Shown here in pieces: positions 37,484 to 50,196 of a stretch of 64,000 bases of DNA. The DNA is from Erythrocercus mccallii (Eukaryota > Chordata > Aves > Passeriformes > Dicruridae). Where the stretch lies: NCBI GenBank assembly GCA_013397435.1, contig VZRG01000265.1:186001-250000 (forward strand). Direction: 5' to 3'. Position numbers and translations under genes: made by a program. How positions within the stretch are numbered: the stretch's first letter is position 1; the number at the start of each line of letters is the position of its first letter. Under the pieces are notes generated by a model, which ran no database searches, was not told where the DNA came from, and worked only from the letters and a program-made list of their open reading frames with translations.

Positions 37484-40148
37484 GTAATTCGCCCTTTAAT
37501 AACCTCAGCACATCTCAAATGGATCATTGCAGATACCATGAACATCCTTAGTGTGTTGTCTCATCACAAACATGGTAACTGATGTATTACCATAACTGTA
37601 GGGCTTTATGCATTCAGAAGGGATCCCAAGAGTCAAAGTCTATGGAAACACATCAGAAGAGTCTTAGGAAAGATTCTGTCTGGTGCACATGTACCAGCAG
37701 GCATGTTAAGTAACCTGACATGGTGCTGTTAAAAGTCAGTGATGTTCACAGTTTAAAAGGGTCTGTACAGAAGCAGGCTGTGAAAAGATTCCAGGAATGC
37801 AGCCATTCACTGCAGAAGTGTATTTCAGGTTCAAGGATTGCAAGACAAGGAGGAAAATCTTCCATGCACATGTATGTGTGCTTACCTCCTCCTCCGCCCA
37901 AATTCCAGCAGCAGAAATAATGTAGGAGAAGGAAGGAATAACCAATAGTATCTAATGACTCTTAAGACATTTTAGGAAAGGTGAACTAAGTATTAGAAAC
38001 AAGTTCAGTATAAAACCACAGTATTTAAATAAATAATTTTTTTAAATGAAGGTAAAAAGAGATCTGTGTCATGCAGAAGAAATGGCATGGTAAATTAAAA
38101 GGACCTTTTTTTATCTGGAAATTACAGGTTACTGAATGAAGAAGGGAAACATTCTGGAATTTGAAATATGCTTAAAGGGCCTAAAAACCAGACCAGGTGT
38201 TGTCTGCCATCCAAAATTACTTTAAAGAGATGACAGACAATTAAGGGAAACTTTGAGTCATCATCCAGTTGTAGGCTTCTTAACCATACAAAAAGAATGA
38301 GACATAATACTAACTTATTTTCTAGAACTTACATGCTCTTCCTCTTACTGAAATCTATTACCTTTTGAAAGAGAAAATCTCCACACTCTGTAAAATTTGA
38401 ATACTGTAAACAAAACATAATACACTGGCTTAGGAAATCAGCCAGCCAATCTAGACTGAAGTACCTCAATAAATTAATTTAAGATTTAACAGGCATAGCT
38501 CTTCCAAGAAAGAACTGTAAAGCTGAATGTGAAGGGTGAATGCTTGAGCTGGTGTGAATCAGCATTGCTCCACTGAAGTCAACTGCACTACGCTGTCCAA
38601 AGAGGATGAGAATCAATGCTCTGTTTTACACAAACAAGTATTAGCAAACATACTCAATATTCTGCTGAAATTTTACATGCCAGTGAGACTGTATTTCTCA
38701 CCCCCAGTCCGAGAGCATAAATGTAATGGCTCTGTACAACTCTCTCTTAGTAACATGAAGACAACATTTGGCAGAAGGAAGCCTTCTGCAAACATCCAGC
38801 ATGGGCTCAAAAATATTGTTGCTTTTCCACTGACAAAATTGATTTATCTTTAGCTACCACATGGACTCAGGAAAGATGGATGAATTCTGTAATGGAGATG
38901 GAATGCTCTATTTTATGTATGTCTCATTACCTTCTGTATGCTCCTTTAGTTGGACTTCAGTAGGATTTTAAAAAGGGGAACACTTTAACTTAAAAAAACC
39001 CTATTTTTAAGAGTTTGTTTGGGTTTTGGCAGGAAAGAATTTCAGTTAGCTTGCCTTTAAACTCCATTCAGATAAGGGAGAAACTAACTGGTAAAATACC
39101 TCTAAAAGCAAATACCAGATTTGTATCTTCAACAATCTCCTTCCTTTTAGAGTCCTAACAGCTGTGTCCTGAGTCCTAGAGGTTCATATTGTCACTGCTT
39201 AAAAGAATAGCAATCTCCTGCTCCCATCATAATTAGCTTGGGAACCAGGATCAGGTTTTGAATTGCACAGGTCCAGTGTTGGCAAAATAACTAATGTGGC
39301 CAGGACTGCAAATGACCTAGCTTCTCTCAGTAACTCTACTAATTAAAAAAAAATATAAAATCTATAATTATCCTATTTTCCTGCCAGGCAATAACTACTT
39401 ATGCTATTAAAAAAAATGTACAAAGTCCTGCAAACACAAGCAGCAGGAGAGCAGTGCCAGGAGCAGGACTGAATCTCTGATCCACATCGTGACCACAACA
39501 GACAGGAGAGCACTATGGAACAGGGGAGTGCAGAGGGACAATCAAAGACCCTCAACAGGACAGCAGGAGAGGAGAAAGAATGAATAACTCAGGTGTTCAC
39601 TGCAGGGAGTTGCTCCTAATTAATCTCTTGTTTCCAAGAGCTCAGGCATGGCACCTCTGAAAATCTGTCCTTTGTGAGTATCTGAGGGCAAAGACAAAAC
39701 TAAATTGGGTGCATATTTTTAACATAGTATTGTTCCCAGATACTCCTTCATTATATGTGCCTATGTTCTTGGCTGCCTGTGTGTGTTTACAAGCTTCCCT
39801 TTCGTATTTCCTGTAATGCCCATCACAGTACAATAACTATCAAGTTCTTCCTTATTCATTGATTCCCTTGTGAACCAGAAGAGTTTTAATCATTTCCCTA
39901 AATTAGACTTGCTGAGAGTCACCTTGGTACAGCACACACATGTGAGCAGGTCACTGACTTCTGACATGGTGTTTAACCTTCTGCTTCCTACCCCACACTC
40001 TTTCCCTCCCATGTGTAAGGAAGCAGCTTGCAGCTTTGAATATGCCTTTGTGTGAGTAGGCTTCCTGCCTAAGGAAGTAGCATCAGTTTCAGCTGAGGTG
40101 TCAAGGCACTCCACTGTCAAAAACAGTACAGTTCAAAACACACCGTGC
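37484..40148. other. Unique intronic sequence, no feature seen
   Basis: No exon or repeat family recognised. A donor-like GGAGGAG/GTAAGC on the minus strand near 37883-37895 has no matching coding exon with it that I can identify. Confidence 0.5.
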
Positions 40149-40675
40149 TGTTTCGCCTGGGTTTGACTGGCATAGTTAATTTTCTTCTAAGTAGCTGCAT
40201 TTTGGATTTAGTGCACCAATGAGCAGGTGCACAAGAAATTTGGGAGGGGGAGCACAGCCAGGACAGCTGACCCAAACTGGCCCAAAGGATGTTCCATAGC
40301 AAAGAATGCCAGTTTATAAAGTGGAGGGTATTGGCCAGAAGACACAGATCACCACTTGGGGACAGGCTGGGAATCAATCAGCAGGTGGCCAGTAATTGTT
40401 TTGTGCATCACTTGTTTCTCTTGGGTTTTATTCCTTTCCTACTACTACTATTATTATTATTACTATTGTTGTTGTTGTTGTTATTATTATTATTGCTATT
40501 ATTAACAGGATAGTCAGTAATTACTATTAAACTTTACTTTGTTTCAGATATTAAACTGTCCTTATGTCAACCCACAAAATTTACCTTTTTTTCCCCAATT
40601 CTCCTCCCTACTGGAGGGGGACTGATGCATTACAGTGCGAGAACTGTAGTGTAGGTTTTAGGCTAAACCACAATG
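40149..40675 (+). mobile_element. Solo LTR of an avian endogenous retrovirus, microsatellite subfamily
   Basis: Carries CATAGTTAATTTTCTTC, GGGAGGGGGAGCACAGCC, GGACAGCTGACCCAAACTGG, CTTGGGGACAGGCTGGGAAT and TTGTTTTGTGCATCACTTG. A trinucleotide run follows, then ATTAAACTGTCCTTATGTC, CAACCCACAAAATTTACC and an end GGCTAAACCACAATG. It is the same family as the LTR at 11688-12276 but lacks part of its 5' third, after TAGCTGCATTTTGGATTTAG. Plus orientation, no internal viral sequence, no clear target duplication. Confidence 0.88.
40440..40504. repeat. Mixed trinucleotide microsatellite (ACT/TTA/TTG)n inside the LTR
   Basis: About 65 bases of ACT, ATT, TTG and TTA units. It produces a long artificial Leu run in a plus-strand frame over 40289-40513, which is not a gene. 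Confidence 0.95.
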
Positions 40676-43600
40676 CTGTTCCAATCTTAGGAGTACATGA
40701 AAAAAAACCCAAAAGCTAAATGCTGTAGCAGAAAATACCACTGAAATCCAGGTGGGCTTTGGTTTTAGACATGTATCCTAGGATGGGTGTCACTGCACAG
40801 TCAGTCATTCAAACCTAGGAGTTATTGGTTTCATAATGAATACAGAAATATGGCACTGAATTGTCTTCAGAAGAACCTGATCACTTGCAGTGTTGGTTTG
40901 ATTTTGTTCTACTTTTCCCTAGAGTGGAAAAAAACGTTATAGGGTTCTAGGGAGGTCAGAACTGTCAAGAAAACTGTCATGGAATTATCTGACGTATGGT
41001 TTGCCAAGGGGCTGAAGTAACTGCCCAGGTTATAGGATGCCTTATCTGTCAGGTTCAGACTAGAACTGACTGGAGTCAGTTTGGTGTCTACCCTCCATAA
41101 TCACTTTTATATATTTCTGAAAGCACCGACCACTTTACAGGATTTGCTGTGAGGAGTTTCCTCTGCTTAAAATTAATGAAATATTTTTTCAGACACTACT
41201 GTTATTTCCTGTACTACTAAAACACACAACTATCTTAAAGCACTTAGAAGATTAATTGGTCAGGCCTGGTTAATTTATGAATAATAATCATGGGTTTGGT
41301 CTCTGGATGAGAAACTCATTTTCGTTTTTGTCATCTGCTGGACATCATTTGTTTGACTTGGCTATAACCGGGTAGAAGTGTGACTCATACCCTGAGAACC
41401 AGAGTCTCCACAGACACAGTTAAGTATTCTCATTCTCTCTCCATTTCTGAAAAAGAATTCTTGCTTTCCGACCATATTCCTCACTGCCTTGTCTAACACA
41501 TTCATGGGGTGGGGAAGATTGGGGTGCTTGTTTGTTTTATTGGTAGTAGTATCTTGGGTAAGGTATATAGATTTCAAGAAAAGATACAGACCTCCGTTGC
41601 AAGGTGCCTGGCAAGACAAACCTGGCCTGAAAGAGTTTTTGATCAAAACTGGCAAAAGATACACACAAAGAGGTTGCTGCCAATATGGTTATAATTTATT
41701 AATGTCACTGTCACAGGAATGACAGCTTCATCTGCATGCATGTACACTTGATGGATTTCCCATCCATTAACAAAAATTTTAAAAGTTTAAAAATTAATTC
41801 CTTTATTGCCAACACATATAGCTATGTTGTCATCCCACCTTTTTAAGCCCTTCTTGAATTACAATGCAGCACGATGTTACCAAAGAAGAAAATAATTCAC
41901 TTGCTGTAATTTTATGTGAAGTGCAAGAGGAGATAGATGACTTACTAAGCTAAAACCAGTGTCATCACAAAACAATGTCTCAGGGAGTGTGGAAAGTAGT
42001 AGGTCTGGTTTAATACTCTGCTGTACTGCTTGCTTGTGTTTTCCAGTACCTGGCCAGGGCCTGCTGACTGCAGTGCTCCCAGCAATGTGGCATTCAGAAT
42101 GCTGGGCACCAGTCAAGAAACGTACTGACATGGTTCTGTGGCAGACAGTAAATAACTGACCTCAAACATTGCGTAGCTTGAACTGAAGACATCAGGAACA
42201 CGACCGGCATTACTGAGTTTACCTGTGTACTCCCCAACATGAAATAACAGACAGCGTTAACTTCAAGGTGAACATTTAAAATAAGAACATCAGGGTTATT
42301 TAAGTACTTACTTTTGGTGACAGGTTGTAGGTGAAGCTTTTTTAGTTTGGGTGTTTTGAGTGTATTAACTTTGAGAAGATTGGTATCATCCAAAAAACAT
42401 TCATGGTTCACACACTTCCTGTAAACTTGAGCAAACACGGCAATTTTCAAGCTGGGTCAATTTTTTTACTCAATTTTATTTGGCTTATAGTAGAGTTTAT
42501 AATGAATCCTGGCAACACTTTGACCAAAGAGAGACTATCTCCCCTGTATAAGCAAAACTGTTTTAAATGTGAGTCATCTGAAAATCACTATAGTCAAAAT
42601 TAATTAATGTTTTAAAATGAGCTTAATAATATTTTAGGGAACCCAATCTGTATTTTAAAGAAAGATCAAGCTATTCTAAAAAATCAGCTGTTACTGAAGT
42701 CTCACATACGATGTAGTTTCATTGCACAGCACTGTACTGAAAATCTATGCCTGTTTTTAAACAGCACTGCATCTCAAATCTTCCCTCTAAATTTCTTTTT
42801 CTGCAAATATATGCCATTGTTTTTTGTTGTATGTGTACAGAACACAAACAATGTTATTGCGCCAGAAAAAGAACTTAGGACTGTGACAGATAAAGAAAAT
42901 CATTGGGCTTGCATTATTTTAGATTTTGTCAAGATCTTCCTTTTTTTTTTTAATTCTGCTTCATATTTTCAGAAGTAGAATTGAGCTTACAAAGAACTAC
43001 TCTATGCATCTGTACTCAGATGCATTTCTGACACTGCAGTTTTAAATTAGGACCACATGCATTTCTCCTCTTTAAATATGGGAGGAAGCAGGAAATTTGC
43101 TTTTTTCACAAGGACAAAGGGCTAAGAATGAGTCTAAGCCAGCACAATTGATTCAAGAAAGTTGAAGGAATTCAGAGAAGTACATGAGAAACAATCTCAA
43201 AATCTGCATTGGGCACCAACTCATGAACCTCGTGATGTTCAGTGTCACGTGAATATCAGCCTTGCAGCCTACCATCTCCCAAGTGGGGAGTGCCCAAAGT
43301 TTGTGCCCAAAATTTGGAAGGTCAAATAAGGTATCTGCTCACAATACTTAAAGAGTAGCATGTGTGTGCATGTGGAAAAATGCTTTTCAAAAACTACCAT
43401 CTATTTTAAAAAGCAAAAGTGGTGGTACCTATTCCAAGCCATCATAGAATTCACAAAAATTCATCATGAAAAATCCATATGTGTACATGCATCCTTAACA
43501 AACAAATACCATAGGGAAAATCCCCATATATTTTTCTAATTCCTACATGAAGCATTACCTCCAGCAGAGCATCCACAAAAGATTTTATCTAGCACCATAA

Positions 43601-44752
43601 TGAGTTTTATTGTTGAATCTCAATTATTATGATCCCTCATACATCTAGTTATATCATTTAAGTGAGAGTTAAGTATCTAAAAGCAAGCAGACAAAGACAC
43701 AGTCTAAATCCATTTTGCAGCTTCCAAATCTAATACTCTTCTTTGAACATGTCTTAATAAAAAGCAATGTGTTTTGCTTGGAGGAGGAAGTCAGCAAAAT
43801 TTTAAACTTTAAATTTTGTAAGGTTGTGAGACATTTAGATCATTTTACTAAAGTGGTCTTAATGTTTAGTTCACAAATAATTACTGAAGCACTTTTCAAG
43901 CATCCTGGAGTGCACAGGAGGGTTTTAGTTAAAATGTGAATGGTAGGTATTGAATCACAAATGCGTGTTTTCCTATGGTAAACCCTGTACCTGTCTTATC
44001 TCTAGACTTTCCCGCATCATTCATAATGATATCTAGTTTCCAGAATTCTCTTATTTATTTTGGTTAATAATTTCTTTGTCTAGATATACAACAGCACAAG
44101 GAAGTTCTCATCTAGCCAACTGGATATCCTCACAACAGTAATATTAAGAAAAGTTTTTACACAATTGCATGTAAAATGTTTTTTCAGTATTGCATTAAAA
44201 TGAGTGATTTTTAAGTCACATTCCAGTAACTTATTCCTTCCCATATGCCCAAGAAAAAAAGAATCCCCAAAGGTCACTAAAGAGTGCACGTCCTGGATTT
44301 GACTGCCAAACCTCGCCCAACTTCTTATTTCATAATCAGAACATTGTCTCCAGCTACACATCGGTCATTTGTGTTTTGCAGATTTGGAAAAGGTTAAACC
44401 ACCAAATAAAGAAGCTGAGGTTAAAAATGGTTTTCTCTAAACAGTCATATTTTTGTGCTGAAATGAAACTAAAGGCTTGCAGAAGAAAATTTCAAGTTTA
44501 GGACACAACAGATCATCTTAATAGTGGATAAAGCATAGTTGTACTGCCTACGTAGTATTTCTCCTGTACAGAAATTCAGTCTGTCAGAAGAAGCAAGGGA
44601 GGCAGCAAAACCTCAAACCAGTTTTTTGTGCATAATGAACCTTGTTGATTTAAGCACATAACATCATGAATTACCTCACATGGCTTGTAAAGTGCTTATG
44701 GTGCTGATGAGCACTAGTAGTTGTAGCAACAAAATGGACCCTGCTTTAGGAA
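40676..44752. other. Intronic sequence, no gene seen
   Basis: Unique AT-rich DNA. A weak CR1-like stretch at 43212-43330 was noticed but is too diverged to call. No splice-bounded coding segment found. Confidence 0.5.
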
Positions 44753-45214
44753 CTATTCTTTCCAATCATTATTTTCCTCTAATAGCCAAGCATACAGGTG
44801 TATGTAATAAGAAGTGGCTTCCTTGGTGTCCATTGATGCTGATGGTTTTGGCTCAAGATTTAGACTAATTGTTAGGGGCATGCCATTATAAGAAAAAGTT
44901 GCACATTTGGTAAAGTTAATGACTGATTTCGTAGTCCCCAGAGAAGGCCAATAATTCCAAAACAAGTTGCACTTCACTTGTTTCAGGTCCAGATCATCGC
45001 TGATTTTGAGTATCAGTGGAGGCCAACTACAATTTGGCTGATCTGCTACAGGAAAACATCTAGCCAAAACTGATCCCATTTTTACAAAATGGAGATTTTT
45101 CTTCGTGAATATATTTCTTTAGGAATACATTCTCTTGGTTACACATCTGAATGCAGAGATAGCTTGCTTCAGAACAGTTAAGCCAAGTATTTTCCAGGCA
45201 GTACAATAGAGGAT
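44753..45214 (-). other. Long open frame, unidentified (153 codons without stop)
   Basis: The minus strand is open from 45214 (just after a TGA) to a stop at 44753; the first Met in frame is about 34 codons after the TGA. The peptide holds several Cys, and Asn-Cys-Ser occurs twice (WLNCSEA and QPNCSWPP) with Asn-Phe-Thr once, i.e. N-glycosylation sequons. This gives an extracellular or envelope-like flavour. No family is recognised, and there is no hydrophobic signal or membrane segment. Long stop-free runs of this size are uncommon but possible by chance in 64 kb of this composition. It could be a retroviral env or host-gene remnant, or chance. Confidence 0.3.
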
Positions 45215-48200
45215 CTCATTCCATTAGACCTTGTAATGCCCTCAATAAAAGGAAATGGATGAACCTTGACCCCTAGCTTTTTTATGAGTGTATAAGGAGA
45301 GATTATCATTAACCTCCTATCCATGATCTGCCCGAAGGGCTTACTTGCCGCTGAGGTGAGATGTCATATAACTGCAGAGGTGTTTAGGAAACAGGAGTGA
45401 AGAAATTGATGGAAACATTCATAAAGATATTATTTCTGAAAAAAATCCAACTATTTTAGATAGTTGCAAGTGACCATGACTTATACCATTGCAACACAAG
45501 ACTGAGAACTTGTCCATTGTTCAATAACAGTAATTTTAAATTTTCAAACAATCTAATTCAACTCTATTTCAGCAGTCAAGCAGAAAACAACAGCACCCCC
45601 TCCTCAAAAAAAACCAACCAGAACAATAACAAAAATAACACACTTCCCCTCCCCCTCAAAACTCCACAAAACCTACAAAAACAATAACAACAAAGGTAGA
45701 CAGAAAATAGTAAGGGAAGAGGATAAAGTTTGAGAAATGATAAAACAGCATTTTAAAGTCTCACAGACGCTTCCAGCTATTTACCATCTGGTTCATTTTA
45801 TTAATGTAAGGTTTCCACCAGGAAATACTTGTTTTTGGAAGATTATTATTACATTAATGCCAGGATATGGTAAGCAAAACAGAAAAAAAATAACCAAACA
45901 AAAATTCCAAATAAACAAACAAACAAAAAGCCCAAGATAATAATAAATCACTCAGTCTTTGGGTTGTTCTATATTGTAATAGGTCTTTTATATTGGATAT
46001 ATTTTAAATGTGGATTTCAATACTGTGCCTTGACCTTGTAACTGTTCTACATTTAATGGTTTAAAACACAGACTGCCATTATCAGGTTACACTTCTTTTG
46101 CTGATGCAACAGTCTTCCCAAAACTACTTCCAGTAACAACATTTTTATTTGGCTTATCCTGATCTAGCCCTTTAGCATAATTACTTCTTATCATTGAGTC
46201 AATATAACACTCAAAATTAGCAGCTGATTTGCACATTTTACAGACAAATCAGATGAACTGAAATCATGATTTTGGTAGGATATAGTCTTCCCACTGCAGA
46301 GGTGGAAGCAGGGGGTGGCCAGGGGAAAGCACAAAGGAATGCAAAGCTATCCATATTGGCCAATAATTCTTAAGAAAACTCTTGAAACTGCCAAAACTAA
46401 AAGGCTTTTACTGCTCTCATTCACCTTTAAACAAAAGATAGAATAGAGACTGTGTACAAAAATAACACATTTGTACATTTTACACAGTCTCCTCTGACCT
46501 CTTAAACAGATTCCTAGGTATGTTTTCAGTGCCTGTCCATTTGAATCACAAGGGAATATTCTACTAATACTTTACTTGCTCTGCAAAGGCTTCACTGTCT
46601 TGCTCAAAGGTGAGCACATACTCATCAAACCTCTATCTACTCAGAAAAGCTGAACCTCTCCTCCTCCAAAAACAACAAACTAAAATCAAAAGTTATGGCA
46701 CCTAAATCTTCTGTATGGGCATGGTTAACTAATTTGAAAATGTCTTGGGCAGCTTAGCAGGGAAGTTCCCAATCTGTTCAGAGCAATCCAAAACAAGCCT
46801 CTCAGATATGAAATCAGAGTGCTCACATGGGGATTTAGAGATTTAAATCACAAAACAAGACCTTTGTTTTGGAGTTGCTTTGGAGCCAAGCTATAGTTGG
46901 GGGTTTGAAGTGGGGATTCAAGCCAGTGGCTGCATAGATGAGAGTCTAAGGGGTTGGACTCATCTCTTGTGAGTTTTTTTGTAAAACTAAGTCTCGCAAA
47001 CTAAACTAATATATTATTAAAGGCAATAATGAGGCAATAATTTCTTAATGTAAGTGAAATCATCTTATTAATACAAATCCCAGTGTTGCGCTTACTAGCT
47101 TGCCCAAGTATCTCAAACTTTTATGAAGATCTTACAAAGCCTCCAGATCCTGAGCTAAGTGTCCCCAGCTGAAATGTGATTGCCTCCAGAATGGAATACC
47201 ACAGTTATCTTGCAAATCAAAGCAGCACTACACAGTGCTCTATGCCAGAGTTAGAGAATGCCAGATCAACTGAACCTCACTGAGGAAACTCTACAGACAA
47301 TAAAGTAAATATAAACATATCCAGAGTGCCCTCTAAATGATAATTTTAAGTACATGTAAATATTCCATTGATTGAGAAGTTGCCAGTAAGTAACATTCAA
47401 TAACAAATGCTATGTATCAACAGATTGGTCTTGTTTTTGGGTCCTAATGGTTTCCTTCTTGCAGATATTCACAAGATCTTAGTTGTAGTTGCCAAACTTG
47501 AAATCTAGCCAATACATTTAATTAGGGAAAAAAGGGACTAATGGATGTACTTAAAAATAATTGCCCACAGATTTTTAATAATGTTCAAGAACCTGGTGTA
47601 ACTTATTTATTCTAAATTCACTCCCTTACTAAGGTAATATTCACGTACTGCAGAAGACACATGATAACCACGATAAACCTAAACTTTGCCTTTAAATCTA
47701 ACTAGCCTCTAACTCTAACTTTCTCTGCACTCTTCTATTTCCTGCCCACACACAAAACCCCTCTTATTTAAAAGTGATTCTGAAATAACATTGTGAGATG
47801 TGCAGTAGCTGAAGCACAGTGTCTCTGACCTATCCACCACTCAGCTTTTCTGCCCCTTTGATCTCCAGCTCCAGACCACTGCTTCCAAGCAAAGACTGCT
47901 GTAAAAACAACTGCACTCCTTCAGTAAGAAACAGACATGTCAGGTCTATACCTCTTCTACATGGCAGTTAAGTTTTCCTTTTAAAATTAATTTAAACATT
48001 TATTGGTCTAAGCTGCCAGTTTAATTAAGCACTTTTTTTTACAACTCCAAGAGTTGAAATTCTGGGGCTTCAGAACGCCTATGCCAAAATCCAATCTGCC
48101 AAAGCACATTTTTTTGTTCATTGCCAGCTGAGTATATAGAAATTGGCTCTGAAAAATAGGCCAAGGCCTGTAACACTGCACCGCATGCATACGAAATGCC

Positions 48201-48767
48201 TGAAGGTGCCAGCAATATGTACTGCACACAGCTTGACTTTACAAAGTGCATATGTCCAAATCACCAGGTCAAGACTTGGAGTAAACTCCTCAAAATTAAA
48301 GCCAGAAAGCAATTCCTTTCTGTTGTGGTTACTGTATCTGTTTCTATCCCAGTAATATTTGGGTGTACTGAGCATTCCCACAATTGTGATCAAGGTTGGT
48401 GCCTGTTTGTATGTGTGTAAAAAGGGGGCATTCCTGCCAGTCCCTGCACAGAGTTAGATCAGGCACATTTCTTCAGTCTGCTTTTCATGAGACATTGCCT
48501 CGTGCGCCTCAGACCTTTCAGACTGGTTGTCACACAGAAATAGAAAGGAATCAGAGGCATAGACACCCAGCTGCTAAAAGGGCAGAGTATCAAAACAACA
48601 ACAAAACAAAAAAAACCCAAAAACAAAGCACCCCCAAAAAAGAGAGAGAGGATCTCTCTCCATGCCATGGCTTACAAGTGATAAATGCAAGTGTACACAA
48701 GCAATACAGTCTATTAAAATGCCTGGTTAAGGAAAAACAACAGTGAAGCTAATTGTATTTTCTACCT
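45215..48767. other. Intronic sequence with A-rich simple repeats
   Basis: Low-complexity A/C-rich DNA at 45590-45700 and (AAAC)n at 45911-45929. A further A-rich run at 48594-48640 is followed by GAGAGA-GGATC-TCTCTC, a small hairpin. Otherwise unique, no exon recognised. Confidence 0.55.
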
Positions 48768-48872
48768 AGAATCACAGAGCCACAGAATGGTGTGGATTGG
48801 AAGTGGTCTTGAAGACTATCTCATTCCAACCCCACTGCCATGGGCAGGGACATCTTTCGCTACAACACCTGA
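48768..48872 (-). mobile_element. CR1 LINE, truncated 3' end
   Basis: The plus strand reads AGAATCACAGAGCCACAGAA, TGGATTGGAAGTGG, CTCATTCCAACCCCACTGCC and ATGGGCAGGGACATCTTTCG. This is the reverse complement of the avian CR1 tail, so the element is in minus orientation with its 3' end at 48768. It is better preserved than the copy at 7 kb. Confidence 0.9.
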
Positions 48873-48962
48873 GTCAATATGCCAAATCTGAATAAAGAAG
48901 TGTGACACAAATGAGATTGTTTTACAGATTTCTCAAAATTCATCATCCTGGAGTATCATGGT

Positions 48963-48982
48963 AAAAAAAAAAAAAAAAAAAA
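48963..48982. repeat. Homopolymer A20
   Basis: Twenty consecutive A, the longest homopolymer in the window, about 90 bp to the right of the CR1 fragment. It is not a CR1 tail, since CR1 elements end in short tandem units rather than poly(A). Confidence 0.97.
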
Positions 48983-50118
48983 GACCAGATAAATAATATG
49001 AAAAAATATTATCATATACGTAGAAGTTTTTTTACAATGGTCACCCCTCACCCCATCTGCTCCACAGCCACCAAGAAGATTTAGATATGGTCCAAATACC
49101 AGGGTGGAGAGTGGTCCACCAAGAACACTGGGCACCACAGTTCAGTAATCATTTTAAATATCTTTTCTTCAAACAAGACTTGTGGGATTAATTACACAGA
49201 AGAAGAAGAATAAAGACAACTCAATTTAAGGATTATAAATAGCAGTTTCCCATGCTAACAAAACACACATGCTTAATACTGGAAGGTAAATTAACCTGAA
49301 TTATTGGATTATAGTCATTTCACTCAGCAGACTGAGCATTCCCTGGAGGTGTATATACACTGTACACACTGGCCAGCCTAAACTTACCACTCACCAGCTG
49401 GCCCGGAGGAGCCAGACTCAAGCACCAGGAGATCAGCTACAAATGACTATGTAAGGGTCACATTTTCAACTTCATTCCTACATTCCCTATCACTTGAGGA
49501 ACCTGTGGGGAGGACAGAGTAGATTTTCTTCTATGATTTTTCCATTTATGCAGCTTTGTCCATTGCAAACTCTTCTGTAGAGACAGATTAAGCCTCCTAA
49601 GAGCCCTTCACCCTCTCATGCTCCGGCAGCTGTGCCTACAGCACAAGGCTCCATGGGTTTCCTTTGGGAAAAAACCCCGAAGCATGTGAAGATGAGAGAG
49701 GAGTAAGGAGCTTCAGTGGGCTCGAACAGATTTCCCAGGCTGCATGACCAGGGGTGACGCTGAGGAACTACATCACAAAACCCATTTCCCTACAGTGCTG
49801 ACACCACCAGAGTCCAGCTTGATGTAGGACAGGCTTCAGCTCTCCTAGATACTGATCTTCAGCAAGCACACATGCTTATGCTGCTTTTCTCATAAATTAC
49901 ATCAGCTTTGGTTTCACCTGTGAGACAAAGTAAGCTTTCTTCCATCAAGCACATGGGCAGGAACTAAAAGTATATAGAAGAAATGTACACTACAGTCAAC
50001 ACATAAAATAATGCCAACATTGATCCATCTATGCAGAGCTCTGCTAGAGTAAAACTGCTGCCTATGCCTGTTCTCTAGTAAAACTTTCATACAGATGATG
50101 CCTTGAAAACTTTTCTTG
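48983..50118. other. Unique intronic sequence, no gene seen
   Basis: Moderately GC-richer around 49560-49800, otherwise AT-rich. No repeat family or exon recognised. Confidence 0.5.
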
Positions 50119-50196
50119 GTGTCTGCTTTCTTCAGGACATGTTTCACTGGTAAGCCAAAATCCTACTGTTTTCACCCTGAATGTCAAATCCTCAGT
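50119..50196 (+). repeat. 78-bp duplicated segment, copy 1
   Basis: Runs from GTGTCTGCTTTCTTCAGG to GAATGTCAAATCCTCAGT. It matches 53272-53349 in the same orientation with two substitutions in 78 bases and no gap. It contains a splice-like TTTCTTCAG, then 14 bases, then GTAAGC. Flanking sequence is not shared. Confidence 0.97.

Noticed and set aside
37883..37945. Donor-like GTAAGC after a GGAGGAG end on the minus strand, possible extra exon
   Set aside because: No matching acceptor or recognisable PIEZO2 peptide; one donor-like hexamer is expected by chance.
40289..40513. Plus-strand frame ending in a long Leu run
   Set aside because: It is the trinucleotide microsatellite inside a solo LTR.
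28655..40675. LTRs at 28.7 and 40.1 kb as the two ends of one provirus
   Set aside because: They belong to different subfamilies and the 11 kb between them has no recognisable gag or pol.
43212..43330. Possible diverged CR1 fragment (AACTCATGAACCTCGTGATG and a GGGGAGTG word)
   Set aside because: Similarity to the CR1 region around 'CATGAACCTCATGAAGTTCA' is too short and broken to call by eye.
45590..45700. A/C-rich block considered as a retrotransposon tail
   Set aside because: Plain low-complexity sequence with no element body on either side.
46890..46990. GGGGTTGGACTCATCTC resembling a CR1 tail
   Set aside because: Only about 12 bases match and the ATTCTATG end is missing.
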